Positions 45,498 to 53,055 are shown, numbered from the stretch's first letter. The stretch is DNA of 64,000 nt from JAAFJU01 sp043764895 (GCA_043764895.1 JAYUJY010000031.1:1-64000); one strand, 5' to 3'. The notes: generated by a model from the sequence alone, not told the origin. Program-made: numbers and translations.

Positions 45498-45749
45498 ATT
45501 GCGCCAAGTTCAAATCGCGCCTTTAATCGCGCCTTTATTTGTAACTTTAAATACAGCAAAGTATGCAGCGTTCTTGAATGCTATTTTTAGGGCTTTTGGG
45601 GCATGATAGACAACAATAGGGTTGTTCACCCTGCGGGAGATAGACACCCCAGTCGATAAAGTAGTATACGTTAAGACGTGGGCACTACTGTTTTCTCCGT
45701 GTTGTAGTTCTCCTCGTTCCAGTCTTCCTTGAAATCGTGTTTGCCTCCC
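45498..45749 (+). promoter_or_regulatory. patX-hetR spacer, probable hetR control region
   Basis: 250 bases. It contains a short direct repeat near its left end (AATCGCGCCTTTA followed by ATCGCGCCTTTA), a CCCTGCGGG palindrome and GGGAGATAGACACCCC at about 45630-45650. The last is only loosely like the GGGG...CCCC core of known HetR sites. Nothing decisive was recognised. The distance allows hetR its own promoter. Confidence 0.4.
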
Positions 45750-46649
45750 ATGACCAAAGATATCGATCTGATCAAGCTCCTCAGTCCTAGTGCGATGGAT
45801 CAGATCATGCTGTACCTCGCCTTTAGCGCAATGCGAACAGGAGGACACCGCCATGGTGCTTTTCTAGATGCGGCAGCAACGGCTGCAAAATGTGCCATTT
45901 ACGTGACGTATTTGGAGCAAGATGGTAATCTTCGGATGACCGGACATCTTCACCACATCGAACCGAAACGCGTTAAGGCGATCGTGGAAGAAGTGGGAAA
46001 AGCACTGACTGAAGGAAAATTGTTAAAGATGCTAGGGTCTCAGGAGCCGCGCTACTTAATCCAGTTTCCCTACGTGTGGATTAAGCAATATCCTTGGCAG
46101 CCCGGTCGATCGCGCATCAGTTCGACCAGCCTCACCTCTGAAGAAAAGCGGATTCTAGAACAAAAACTTCCGCCGCAGTTGCCCGATGCTCAGCTCATTA
46201 ATTCATTCCAATTTTTGGAACTTATCGAGCACCTCCATGAACTCTCCCAAGAAGAACTTTCGCGCGATCAACGGATTCCCCTCAGTGAAGCGCTCGCTGA
46301 GCACATTAAGCGGCGGTTACTCTACTCCGGCACTGTTAGCCGCATTGATTCTCCTTGGGGGATGCCATTCTACGCATTGACGCGATCGTCCTACTCACCG
46401 GAAGATGACGAAGAGCGCACGTTTGTGATGGTGGAAGACACGGCCAGCTATTTCCGTCTCATGAAAGGATGGTCCGAACGTCAGCCCAATCACATGCGGG
46501 TCTTAGAAGCGTTAGATATTTCGGTGGAGAAGACCGATCGAGCTTTAGAAGAACTAGATGAAATTATCCGACAGTGGGCCGATCGATATCATGAAGATGG
46601 CGGCAGACCCTTTATCATGCAAATGGCGTTTGGCACTCGGGAAGACTAG
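45750..46649 (+). CDS. hetR: HetR, master regulator of filament differentiation/patterning
   Basis: Dimeric DNA-binding activator of heterocyst differentiation in Anabaena; also present in non-heterocystous filamentous species. 299 residues, the same length as in Anabaena, with the conserved IDLIKLLSPSAMDQIMLYLA, HRHGAFLDAAATAAKCAIY, LLKMLGSQEPRYLIQ and HIKRRLLYSGTVSRIDSPWG. Cys48, Ser152, Arg223, Glu253, Asp256 and Asp270 (residues discussed in Anabaena HetR) are present. Position 254, Glu in Anabaena as I recall, is Ala here, in the hood domain that binds RGSGR peptides. A frame opens at 45729, but the ATG at 45750 gives the exact family length. The stop codon lies in the MITE's left end. 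Confidence 0.97.
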   Translation: MTKDIDLIKLLSPSAMDQIMLYLAFSAMRTGGHRHGAFLDAAATAAKCAIYVTYLEQDGNLRMTGHLHHIEPKRVKAIVEEVGKALTEGKLLKMLGSQEPRYLIQFPYVWIKQYPWQPGRSRISSTSLTSEEKRILEQKLPPQLPDAQLINSFQFLELIEHLHELSQEELSRDQRIPLSEALAEHIKRRLLYSGTVSRIDSPWGMPFYALTRSSYSPEDDEERTFVMVEDTASYFRLMKGWSERQPNHMRVLEALDISVEKTDRALEELDEIIRQWADRYHEDGGRPFIMQMAFGTRED

Positions 46650-46834
46650 TAGTCTGCGGCGTAAGTAAGCTAGGTATTCAGAGACTCTTCGTTGGGTTTG
46701 GGGCACGGCGAGCCATGCCCCTACAGATCCGGGTTAAGAGTCCGGGTTTACAGAGAATGTAGGGACATGGCTATGCCGTGTCCTAAACCCAACGAAGAAA
46801 AGATCAAGGTCTTATTTCCGCCGCGCAGTACTAG
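46646..46834. mobile_element. MITE-like palindromic element, copy 3, at the hetR stop
   Basis: 189 bp. The left terminal repeat begins CTAGTAGTCTGCGGCGTAAG at 46646, and the hetR stop codon TAG (46647-46649) is part of it. The right terminal repeat is 46811-46834, ending GCAGTACTAG. Inside is CTTCGTTGGGTTTGGGGCAC ... CCTAAACCCAACGAAG. It is strongly palindromic and may act as the transcript end for hetR and for the convergent ABC gene. Confidence 0.82.
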
Positions 46835-46869
46835 AGACCTTAACTGGGGAAAGGGGTGACAAAAATAAT

Positions 46870-48675
46870 TCACTCCCCCAACATTTGCAGTTTGTACAAA
46901 CTTGCGTACAGCCCGTCTTGCGCCAGCAGATCTTCATGGCTGCCATTTTCAATCAGTCGTCCCCGTTTCAGTACCAAAATCCGATCGACATTGCGAATGG
47001 TACTCAGGCGGTGGGCAATGATAATGGCCGTGCGGTCTTCAAGCATGTGGTCAAGGGCATCTTGGATTTGGGCTTCGGTCGTCACGTCTAAACTTGACGT
47101 AGCCTCATCGAGTACCCAGATTTTTGGATCACGGATGGCGGCTCGGGCAAAGGCGATGAGCTGCTTTTGGCCGCCTGATAGGTTCGTTCCTCGTTCTCTA
47201 AGCTGCGTGTCGTAGCCGTTGGGCAATTGTTCCATGAAGGTGGCGACATTGGTTTTTTGTGCGGCAGACTGGATTTCGTCAAAGCTGTAGGTCTCGCCTA
47301 GGGTAATGTTACCTTTCACATCGCCAGAGAAAATAAAGCCGTCTTGTAAAATAATCCCAATGCGTTTACGCAATTCAGATTGTGGTAGATCTCGAATATC
47401 AATACCATCTAGGACAATTCGCCCTTCCTGGGGATCATATAGTCGACTCAGTAGCCGAATAATCGAACTCTTCCCAGCCCCAGTCGGCCCGACGAGCGCC
47501 ACTTTCTCGCCGGATCGAATGGTGAAATCCAAATCGTGAATGATGTATTCACCCGGCTTGTATCCGAACGACACATGCTCGAACCGAATTTCGCCAACGC
47601 TAGCGGATGCGTCTGGAATAATGGTCGTTAACCGATCGCGAATCTCAATGGGTTCGTCTAAGACATCATTAATCCGTTCGATCGCCGTGAGTCCAGACTG
47701 AATCGCTGTAAATTTTTCTGCAAATTGACGCAATGGATCAAACAACGTCTGCGCAAACAGAATAAATGCAGATAGTGTTCCGAAATCCAATGACTTTCCT
47801 AACGTTAAATTGCCGCCGACCGCCAACACAATCGCGATCGCAATGAGAGACACCCACTCCAATGTTGCAGAAACCGCTGAGTCATAAAAAATCGTCGCAT
47901 CGACTTCTTTAACGTATTCACGATTGGTCTTAAAAAACTGTTCGCTATTTCGGCCTTCCCGACGGAAAAGCTGCACGACACCGACGCCCAAAATATTTTC
48001 TTGGAGCATGGAGTTGAGGCTGGAAAGTCCTTCGCGGGCATCGTAGTTGGCTTGACGATAGCGCTTCTGCCAGTAGATGATCACCAGCGCTGTCGGAATC
48101 AGCATGAGCACCAGCAGCGTCGCCAATTGCCACTGCTTCGTAAACATCAAGACCGCAATCACCAACATCAGCACCACATCGCCAATAATCCCAATAGCCC
48201 CCGTTGAAAACACCTCCCCCAACGCATCTACATCGCTCGTCAACCGCGTAATCAATTTCCCCACAGGCGTACGATCGAAAAATCGGACCGCCAACGACGT
48301 CACATGGGTAAACAAATCATTGCGAATATCTGCCGTAATCCGCTGCCCCGACTTCTGAACCAATAACCCCTGCGTCGCATCGCACACGAGTCGCCCCACC
48401 ATGGTCATGAACAACATCAGCGCAATGAGGTTCAAGCCCTGACTCATCGGCACATTTCGCAAAAAGGCCCAAGTTGAATTTTCATTTCGCAACAGTGACA
48501 CGGCCTGCCCAATCACGATCGGCTGAACGGCCCGAGCGATCGCCCCTGGAATCAGCAGCGACACCGCTAAGGTCAGCCCCTTCAGATTGTTTCGGGCGTA
48601 GGGGGCTAGCTTGAGAAACAGCCGCCAATCGCTGGTTTTTTCGGAGTGATGGGGAGTTGGAGATGCGATCGTCAT
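46870..48675 (-). CDS. ABC exporter, fused membrane and ATPase domains (MsbA/MdlB type)
   Basis: 601 residues. Six-helix membrane domain (about 25-330) and nucleotide-binding domain with Walker A VGPTGAGKSSIIRLL, signature LSGGQKQLIAFARA and Walker B IWVLDEATSSLD. Half-transporter that works as a dimer; substrate unknown, with lipids, drugs or peptides possible. It has no C39 peptidase domain. It converges with hetR across MITE copy 3, so the two genes do not share a transcript. Confidence 0.9.
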   Translation of the reverse strand: MTIASPTPHHSEKTSDWRLFLKLAPYARNNLKGLTLAVSLLIPGAIARAVQPIVIGQAVSLLRNENSTWAFLRNVPMSQGLNLIALMLFMTMVGRLVCDATQGLLVQKSGQRITADIRNDLFTHVTSLAVRFFDRTPVGKLITRLTSDVDALGEVFSTGAIGIIGDVVLMLVIAVLMFTKQWQLATLLVLMLIPTALVIIYWQKRYRQANYDAREGLSSLNSMLQENILGVGVVQLFRREGRNSEQFFKTNREYVKEVDATIFYDSAVSATLEWVSLIAIAIVLAVGGNLTLGKSLDFGTLSAFILFAQTLFDPLRQFAEKFTAIQSGLTAIERINDVLDEPIEIRDRLTTIIPDASASVGEIRFEHVSFGYKPGEYIIHDLDFTIRSGEKVALVGPTGAGKSSIIRLLSRLYDPQEGRIVLDGIDIRDLPQSELRKRIGIILQDGFIFSGDVKGNITLGETYSFDEIQSAAQKTNVATFMEQLPNGYDTQLRERGTNLSGGQKQLIAFARAAIRDPKIWVLDEATSSLDVTTEAQIQDALDHMLEDRTAIIIAHRLSTIRNVDRILVLKRGRLIENGSHEDLLAQDGLYASLYKLQMLGE

Positions 48676-48765
48676 GAAGATCTAGCGGGGTGCAATGTTA
48701 AGACTTGTATAGGCTAACAGAGTCTATGACACGATGACCGATATTTTAGGTCTGAGCAGCAATGC

Positions 48766-49263
48766 CTAAGCTCCGATCACATACTTCCGCCATTCCTGAT
48801 GGCTTCCCCCTTTGGTATGCCGTGAGACTTCGTAAAACAGACTGCTATGGGGGCGATGGGGCTGACGCAACAACGGCATTTCCGCCTCGCGAGGGGTCCG
48901 ATTGCCTTTCTTCACGTTGCAGCGGTTACAGGCAACCACTAGATTTTCCCAGGTGTCCTGTCCTCCCCTCGATCGAGGAATCACATGATCAAGGGTCAAG
49001 GTTTCGCTGGAGTGAGTGCAGTATTGGCAGGTGTGGCCGTCTCGGTGAAGAAGATTTTTACGGGTGAGGGCAATTTCGGTGTAGGGAACGCGCACATACT
49101 GACGCAAGCGAATTACGGACGGCATTGGGAAGTCAGCATAGACGATACGTCCAGCATCTTCAAGCTGCTCTGCTTTTCCCTTCAGCAACAAAACGATCGC
49201 TCTCCGCCAACTGGTGAGGTTAAGCGGTTCGTAAGAGGCATTCAGCACCAGAACCTTACTCAT
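48766..49263 (-). CDS. HNH endonuclease, genomic cyanobacterial type
   Basis: 165 residues, beginning KVLVLNASYEPLNLTSWRRA, the usual start of this family. The HNH motif is CQYCTHSSETLTLDHVIPRS and NLVVACNRCNVKKGN, with two CxxC pairs that bind zinc. Very widespread in cyanobacteria as a single-copy chromosomal gene, so probably a housekeeping nuclease rather than a mobile one. Confidence 0.9.
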   Translation of the reverse strand: MSKVLVLNASYEPLNLTSWRRAIVLLLKGKAEQLEDAGRIVYADFPMPSVIRLRQYVRVPYTEIALTRKNLLHRDGHTCQYCTHSSETLTLDHVIPRSRGGQDTWENLVVACNRCNVKKGNRTPREAEMPLLRQPHRPHSSLFYEVSRHTKGGSHQEWRKYVIGA

Positions 49264-49496
49264 TACTCAAACCGATTTTATAATGATTGATATAAACAAA
49301 ATGCTAACACAATTTTTTAGGGGGTGTGGGATTCAGGATTTTTCGGGACGTTTTCTGTGATATGTGGGCATGGTTTATTTTGGACGCAGATTTATTTTCG
49401 TGCCGTTTTGAGCTTCTGGAAGTAGAATCCAGTCACTGAATACTGATTTACCAAGTATGGATTTTATGTCGAGCATTTTGCGGAGTGTAGTGGACT

Positions 49497-49790
49497 GTGA
49501 GTGATGTGAGTGGCATGAGTGCGATCGGCAGACAGACCTATATTAGGCATGAGGAGTTGGGCATTGTGATCGATAATTCGGCGTTTTCACCGGACCAAGA
49601 TCCGTCATTAATTCAAGCTGCGCGGGTTATTTATGATACTTATTATTCAGTGCATCCCCATGTGACTGAATTGCCCTTAGGCGTTGCTATTAGCCGTTTG
49701 ACTTACCGTGGAAAATTGATCTTCAATGGCAAGCCGATTCTGTTGCCTCAGGAGTGTTTTATTCCGTTGAGTGTGATGAATGCGAGATAG
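49497..49790 (+). CDS. Hypothetical protein, about 97 residues
   Basis: No family recognised. The product (IRHEELGIVIDNSAFSPDQD, then ARVIYDTYYSVHPHVTELPL) is soluble and has no motif. The start may be GTG 49497 or ATG 49515; neither has a clear ribosome-binding site. It ends 48 bases before the prepilin peptidase gene. Confidence 0.45.
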   Translation: MSDVSGMSAIGRQTYIRHEELGIVIDNSAFSPDQDPSLIQAARVIYDTYYSVHPHVTELPLGVAISRLTYRGKLIFNGKPILLPQECFIPLSVMNAR

Positions 49791-49838
49791 TAGAGTTTGG
49801 TGATTACTTAGTGATGGCTTAGTGAGTTTTGGTGCAGC

Positions 49839-50675
49839 ATGGATGTGTTATTCGAGGGGACTGCTATTCTGTTGACGACAATTTTGGGGGCTTCTATTGG
49901 GAGTTTTTTAAATGTCGTGGTCTATCGGCTTCCGTTGGGGTTGTCACTGACTCATCCGCCTTCAAGATGCCCGACCTGTATGACACCATTGCGCAAGCGT
50001 GAAAATGTGCCGATCGTCGGTTGGCTGATGCTTCGGGGAAAATGTGCGCATTGCGGGACGAAAATATCGATGCGTTACCCTGTGGTTGAGCTGATTACCG
50101 CATTGTTATTTTTGTCCATATTTTTAGTCTTTGGATTTTCATTGCAAACCCTAGGCTACTGGATTTTTATCTCATTTCTGTTGGCGTTAGCGTTAATTGA
50201 TATGGATACGCTAACGTTAGATTCTAGATTGATGAAGTCCGGTTTGATCCTTGGTTTAGCTTTCCAGACGACGATCGCGGCTGCGCTTACGGGAACACTT
50301 TTCGGGACTATTCAGGGGTTTGTCTGGGCAACAGCGGGGGCGGTCTTGGGACTGTGGGGCTTGGATATTTTGACGTGGATTGGGCGTTTTTTCTTGGGTC
50401 CCAATGCGATGGGGGGCGGGGATGCCAAGCTCTTAGCGGTTATTGGAGCGTGGCTTGGCATTAAGCTGATGGTGTTGTCGTGCTTTTTGGGATGTGTAGT
50501 GGGTTCTGTCTTTGGACTTAGTGCGATCGCTTTTAAGATGTTGAAGCGTGGAAACCCGTTTCCATTTGGTCCGTTTTTGGCGTTGGGTGCCATTCTTTCT
50601 GTGTTCTACGGCGACGTGATTTGGTCGGGCTACTGGACGTTCATCGGCAAATTGTACGGAACAGTTGGTATCTGA
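49839..50675 (+). CDS. pilD: Type IV prepilin peptidase / N-methyltransferase
   Basis: 278-residue inner-membrane aspartic protease that trims the leader of type IV pilins and methylates the new N-terminus. Seen: GASIGSFLNVVVYRLP, the zinc-type CPTC...CAHC region, and catalytic-type Asp residues in ALALIDMDTLTLDS and NAMGGGDAKLLAVIGAWLG. About eight membrane segments. In filamentous cyanobacteria type IV pili serve motility, DNA uptake and secretion. Confidence 0.93.
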   Translation: MDVLFEGTAILLTTILGASIGSFLNVVVYRLPLGLSLTHPPSRCPTCMTPLRKRENVPIVGWLMLRGKCAHCGTKISMRYPVVELITALLFLSIFLVFGFSLQTLGYWIFISFLLALALIDMDTLTLDSRLMKSGLILGLAFQTTIAAALTGTLFGTIQGFVWATAGAVLGLWGLDILTWIGRFFLGPNAMGGGDAKLLAVIGAWLGIKLMVLSCFLGCVVGSVFGLSAIAFKMLKRGNPFPFGPFLALGAILSVFYGDVIWSGYWTFIGKLYGTVGI

Positions 50676-50816
50676 ATTCCAATGTGTCGTGGGTAGGGTC
50701 AAATATCCTGCAAAATCTGTGTCGAGTAGAGCAATAATTTGATCCGATCACTCTAACGTGCCTTCCCCCGAAAATGTCTTCCAAATTATAGCCGATGGTC
50801 TACGACCGACCAAAGG

Positions 50817-50862
50817 TCATCGCACTCCCCCTGAAAACCGATTGTATTTCCGATCGAAGTGT
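50817..50862. repeat. GATCGCACCTCCCC repeat, cluster a
   Basis: Two units of the local repeat in degraded form (CATCGCACTCCCCCTGAAAA, then CCGATTGTATTTCCGATCG). It lies just downstream of the hicA relic. See clusters at 51276, 51446, 52272 and 53122. Confidence 0.6.
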
Positions 50863-50870
50863 TTTCGCTT

Positions 50871-51027
50871 TCATAGGATTTGGTCTAAAAGTTCATCCCG
50901 AGATAGCCCAAAATGTTCTGCAATATCCCGAAGAATTGCATTGAGCGTTCCAACTTTGATTGGGCTGTGATTTGGAATGGTGATGTGGTGTTGTCCCTGA
51001 TTCTGGGTTGTCGCGAGGGAGCTTCAT
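50871..51027 (-). pseudogene. Broken hicA toxin gene
   Basis: The start (MKLPRDN) and end of a HicA mRNA-interferase are recognisable, but the middle is missing. After the first seven codons the reading passes into another frame that gives TIPNHSPIKVGTLNAILRDI and then AEHFGLSRDELLDQIL, the standard HicA C-terminus. About 25 to 30 central codons are lost and a one-base slip lies in the His-rich stretch before TIPNHS. The ATG overlaps the stop of the hicB-like gene (51024-51027). Confidence 0.8.
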
Positions 51028-51239
51028 GCAGCAATGACCTCATCGCGAACGATATGCAAGCGGATAAGCGAAGGTCGATCGGATTGCTCAAAGTGGCAGT
51101 TCACAAGCTGACGAAGTTCTTCCAATGTTTCAGCTTGGGTAAAGATGGATTCTCCAATGGCACGGGCGAGGTATCCACTTTCGGGATCTTCTTCTACTAG
51201 GAAAATGAGTTCTGAGATAATCGGTGTGGTGATCGACAT
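51024..51239 (-). CDS. hicB: HicB-like antitoxin (DUF1902-type)
   Basis: 71 residues: LIFLVEEDPESGYLARAIGE, SIFTQAETLEELRQLVNCHF. This is the half of HicB that occludes the toxin. The antitoxin-first order and ATGA overlap with hicA are typical of these pairs. The toxin is broken, so this is an orphan antitoxin that may still bind other HicA proteins or its own operator. Confidence 0.8.
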   Translation of the reverse strand: MSITTPIISELIFLVEEDPESGYLARAIGESIFTQAETLEELRQLVNCHFEQSDRPSLIRLHIVRDEVIAA

Positions 51240-51275
51240 GGGAGAAAACCGCGATTGATAATGCTTGCCAGATTA

Positions 51276-51308
51276 TAACCGATCGCACCTCCCCCGAAAA
51301 TCGATCGC
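51276..51308. repeat. GATCGCACCTCCCC repeat, cluster b
   Basis: CCGATCGCACCTCCCCCGAA then AATCGATCGC. It joins directly to the DUF4351 fragment, whose first in-frame codon lies in its last GATCGC. Confidence 0.65.
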
Positions 51309-51443
51309 AAATTCGGCAAATTACCGAGCCGCACTAAAAAAACGATCGAAGCATTGCAGCTTTCTAAGTTAGAAGCATTGGCGATCGCGTTGTTAGATTT
51401 TAAAACGATCGATGATCTGAAGTCTTGGCTGAAGGATTCGTAG
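51306..51443 (+). pseudogene. DUF4351 tail, relic of an Rpn-family nuclease gene
   Basis: 45 codons read RKFGKLPSRTKKTIEALQLS and KLEALAIALLDFKTIDDLKS, ending in a stop at 51441-51443. This is the C-terminal DUF4351 helix pair found at the end of Rpn/PDDEXK-type recombination-promoting nucleases in cyanobacteria. The rest of the gene is missing, replaced by repeat cluster b. No start codon precedes it. Confidence 0.72.
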
Positions 51444-51445
51444 AC

Positions 51446-51545
51446 CGATCGCATTTCCCTCCAGAACCCGATCGCACTCCCCCCGAGAACCGATCGCACT
51501 TCCCCAAAAAACCGATCGCACCTCCTCCCGAAAACCGATCGCATT
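51446..51545. repeat. GATCGCACCTCCCC repeat, cluster c
   Basis: Four to five units of 22-24 bases, each CGATCGCA(T/C)... followed by a C-rich run and (G)AAAACC, at 51446-51545. It follows the DUF4351 stop directly and precedes the mazEF-like module. Confidence 0.75.
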
Positions 51546-51576
51546 TCTGTTGTTGTTCTGGGTGCGGAGGGACGAT
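51513..51576 (+). repeat. Direct repeat, left copy, flanking mazEF
   Basis: About 60 bases, beginning with the last unit of cluster c and running on through TTCTGGGTGCGGAGGGACGA. The right copy is 52316-52375, on the other side of the toxin-antitoxin pair, and differs by two small indels and a few bases. The non-GATCGC part is found only at these two places. Confidence 0.75.
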
Positions 51577-51694
51577 TCCCGTTCCGGGAGGCTTTCTGCT
51601 AGGGCAGAGGCTTTGCCAACGCCAACGGGTTTGCTTTAGGAAAGGCGATCGAATAGTTGTAAACTAGAAAAAGCTGTATATAGGCGGAATTCCT

Positions 51695-51931
51695 ATGACT
51701 GTTCGTGAACAATTACTACAGGAACTAACAGAAGCCCCAGATACTCTTGTCGAGGAGCTTCTGGGGCTTTGTCTAGCTAAAAAGCGATCGTATTCCTCTC
51801 GATCGGAGATTGACATAGCTCTGATGGAAATGCTGGCGGATCCCGACTATCAGGCAGATGTAACGCAAATGCAAGCTGAGTTCGCAACTGCTCAGTGGGA
51901 GGCATTCCAGTTGGTGGAGAACAACGCATGA
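51695..51931 (+). CDS. Antitoxin of a MazEF-type pair
   Basis: 78 residues, TVREQLLQELTEAPDTLVEE then LLGLCLAKKRS, the start of a common cyanobacterial antitoxin family (DUF2281-like), with an acidic-Gln-rich tail expected to bind the toxin. Its stop overlaps the toxin start (ATGA at 51928). It probably represses its own promoter. The family is not classic MazE, so the pairing is inferred from the toxin and overlap. Confidence 0.75.
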   Translation: MTVREQLLQELTEAPDTLVEELLGLCLAKKRSYSSRSEIDIALMEMLADPDYQADVTQMQAEFATAQWEAFQLVENNA

Positions 51932-52272
51932 AGCGTGGAGATGTTTATGACGTGCGGTTGGACCCGACAGAGGGTTCGGAGCAGGGTGGAATTCGTCCGG
52001 TAGTGGTTGTTAGTCGCGATGTGATCAACGATCGCAGTTCTGTTGTTTTAGCAGTTCCGTTTACGACCTATCGATCGGGGAAACGAGTTTATCCGACTCA
52101 GGTTTTAATTTTAGCGCCAGAAGGTGGGTTGGATCAAGATTCGATCGCCATGGCGGATCAGGTGAGGGTTTTAGCAAAATCTCGATTTCTCCGATATCGT
52201 GGCTGTATGAAGGAGCCTTCGATCGTCAAACTAAATCAAGCCTTGATGATTGCGTTGGATTTAAGCTTTTAG
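51928..52272 (+). CDS. mazF: MazF/PemK-type mRNA interferase toxin
   Basis: 114 residues: MKRGDVYDVRLDPTEGSEQG, GIRPVVVVSRDVIND, VLAVPFTTY, IAMADQVRVLAKSRFLR. These are the family's conserved blocks, including the Arg and Ser/Thr near the active site. It cleaves RNA at short sequences. The ATG at 51928 overlaps the antitoxin stop. Confidence 0.92.
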   Translation: MKRGDVYDVRLDPTEGSEQGGIRPVVVVSRDVINDRSSVVLAVPFTTYRSGKRVYPTQVLILAPEGGLDQDSIAMADQVRVLAKSRFLRYRGCMKEPSIVKLNQALMIALDLSF

Positions 52273-52345
52273 CGATCGCACCTCCCCGAAAATCGATCGC
52301 ACCTCCCTCGAAGAACGATCGCACCTCCCCCGAAAACCGATCGCA
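52272..52345. repeat. GATCGCACCTCCCC repeat, cluster d
   Basis: Three units (GCGATCGCACCTCCCCGAAAA, CGATCGCACCTCCCTCGAAGA, CGATCGCACCTCCCCCGAAA), starting at the mazF stop and continuing into the right direct repeat. Confidence 0.8.
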
Positions 52346-52375
52346 CTTCTGTTGTTCTGGGTGCGGAGGGACGAT
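52316..52375 (+). repeat. Direct repeat, right copy, flanking mazEF
   Basis: Partner of 51513-51576; both end CTGGGTGCGGAGGGACGAT. The two copies enclose about 740 bases carrying only the antitoxin and toxin. Confidence 0.75.
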
Positions 52376-52378
52376 CGG

Positions 52379-52801
52379 TTAACTTGGATAAAATACTCGA
52401 TCGAAAGGCTGGTTCCGATACCGACGATAAATATCAAAATCGCTGTCTAATGTTGCGATCGCAGGAATATCTAAACGCTCAGAAATCACAACTAGAGACA
52501 GATCAGCAAAATCAGCAGGGATATTTCTATATTGTTGGTTCAGTTGTAAAATTCGCTCAAAGTCTTCAGGAACGAGGGGTTCACAGTGATAGATTTGAGC
52601 GGCAAGATGACGCAAAAAGTTAGACTGAACTCGATCGTCCTCTGAAAGAAGCCACATGGTTTCTGTGACACAACTTATGGTTGTAATCAATCGACTTCGA
52701 CATTGCCCTAAAAAATTAAAAACTGTATGGTGATGCGGATCAGCGGCATCATAAAATGCAACTAAAATTCCAGTGTCAATCAAAACCCGATCGCGTTTCA
52801 T
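52379..52801 (-). CDS. vapC: PIN-domain toxin (VapC type)
   Basis: 140 residues. PIN ribonuclease with acidic residues in LIDTGILVAFYDAADPHH, CVTETMWLLSED, and PADFADLSLVVISERL and TLDSDFDIYRRYR, consistent with the four-acid active site. Starts at an ATG that overlaps the upstream antitoxin stop (ATGA, 52798-52801). The cellular target is unknown. Confidence 0.88.
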   Translation of the reverse strand: MKRDRVLIDTGILVAFYDAADPHHHTVFNFLGQCRSRLITTISCVTETMWLLSEDDRVQSNFLRHLAAQIYHCEPLVPEDFERILQLNQQYRNIPADFADLSLVVISERLDIPAIATLDSDFDIYRRYRNQPFDRVFYPS

Positions 52802-53055
52802 TGTCGGGATGCCTGTCGGTTTTGGATGTGCTGGGCGATCGTAGCTTTACGAGTTTGACGATCGCTGAGATTCCCGTTATTCAGAAAATGCTGGGGTGTC
52901 TGTCCCATGCGTTCTAAAATCGTCTGCGTCTCAGGTTCATTCAGAGGTGAAGAGATTTCTTCATGCGGCATCGATTGGAAGGCATTCCAAAGTTGATCAA
53001 TAACGGAGTCATTCGATCGATCGATCGCAGCGATTAACTGTTCTTTTCGTGTCAT
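52798..53055 (-). CDS. Antitoxin paired with VapC
   Basis: 85 residues (MTRKEQLIAAIDRSNDSVID, then QLWNAFQSMPHEE) with a charged C-terminal half. I do not recognise a VapB DNA-binding fold with certainty; identity rests on size, order and the ATGA overlap with vapC. Confidence 0.68.
   Translation of the reverse strand: MTRKEQLIAAIDRSNDSVIDQLWNAFQSMPHEEISSPLNEPETQTILERMGQTPQHFLNNGNLSDRQTRKATIAQHIQNRQASRQ

Noticed and set aside
45510..45854. 114-codon open frame antisense to the patX-hetR spacer and the hetR start
   Set aside because: It overlaps conserved hetR codons in antisense, has no ribosome-binding site that I can see and resembles nothing.
46870..48675. The ABC exporter next to hetR as a dedicated RGSGR peptide exporter
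   Set aside because: It is convergent with hetR, separated by a MITE, and has no peptidase domain. Adjacency alone is not evidence; PatX has its own signal peptide.
51197..51544. 115-codon open frame on the minus strand
   Set aside because: It runs antisense through repeat clusters b and c and the DUF4351 relic; its residues are translated repeat units.
51446..51545. Spaced repeats that resemble a small CRISPR array
   Set aside because: The unit is continuous (22-24 bp), with no unique spacers of 30-40 bp; differences are only in the C-run and A-run. No cas gene is near.
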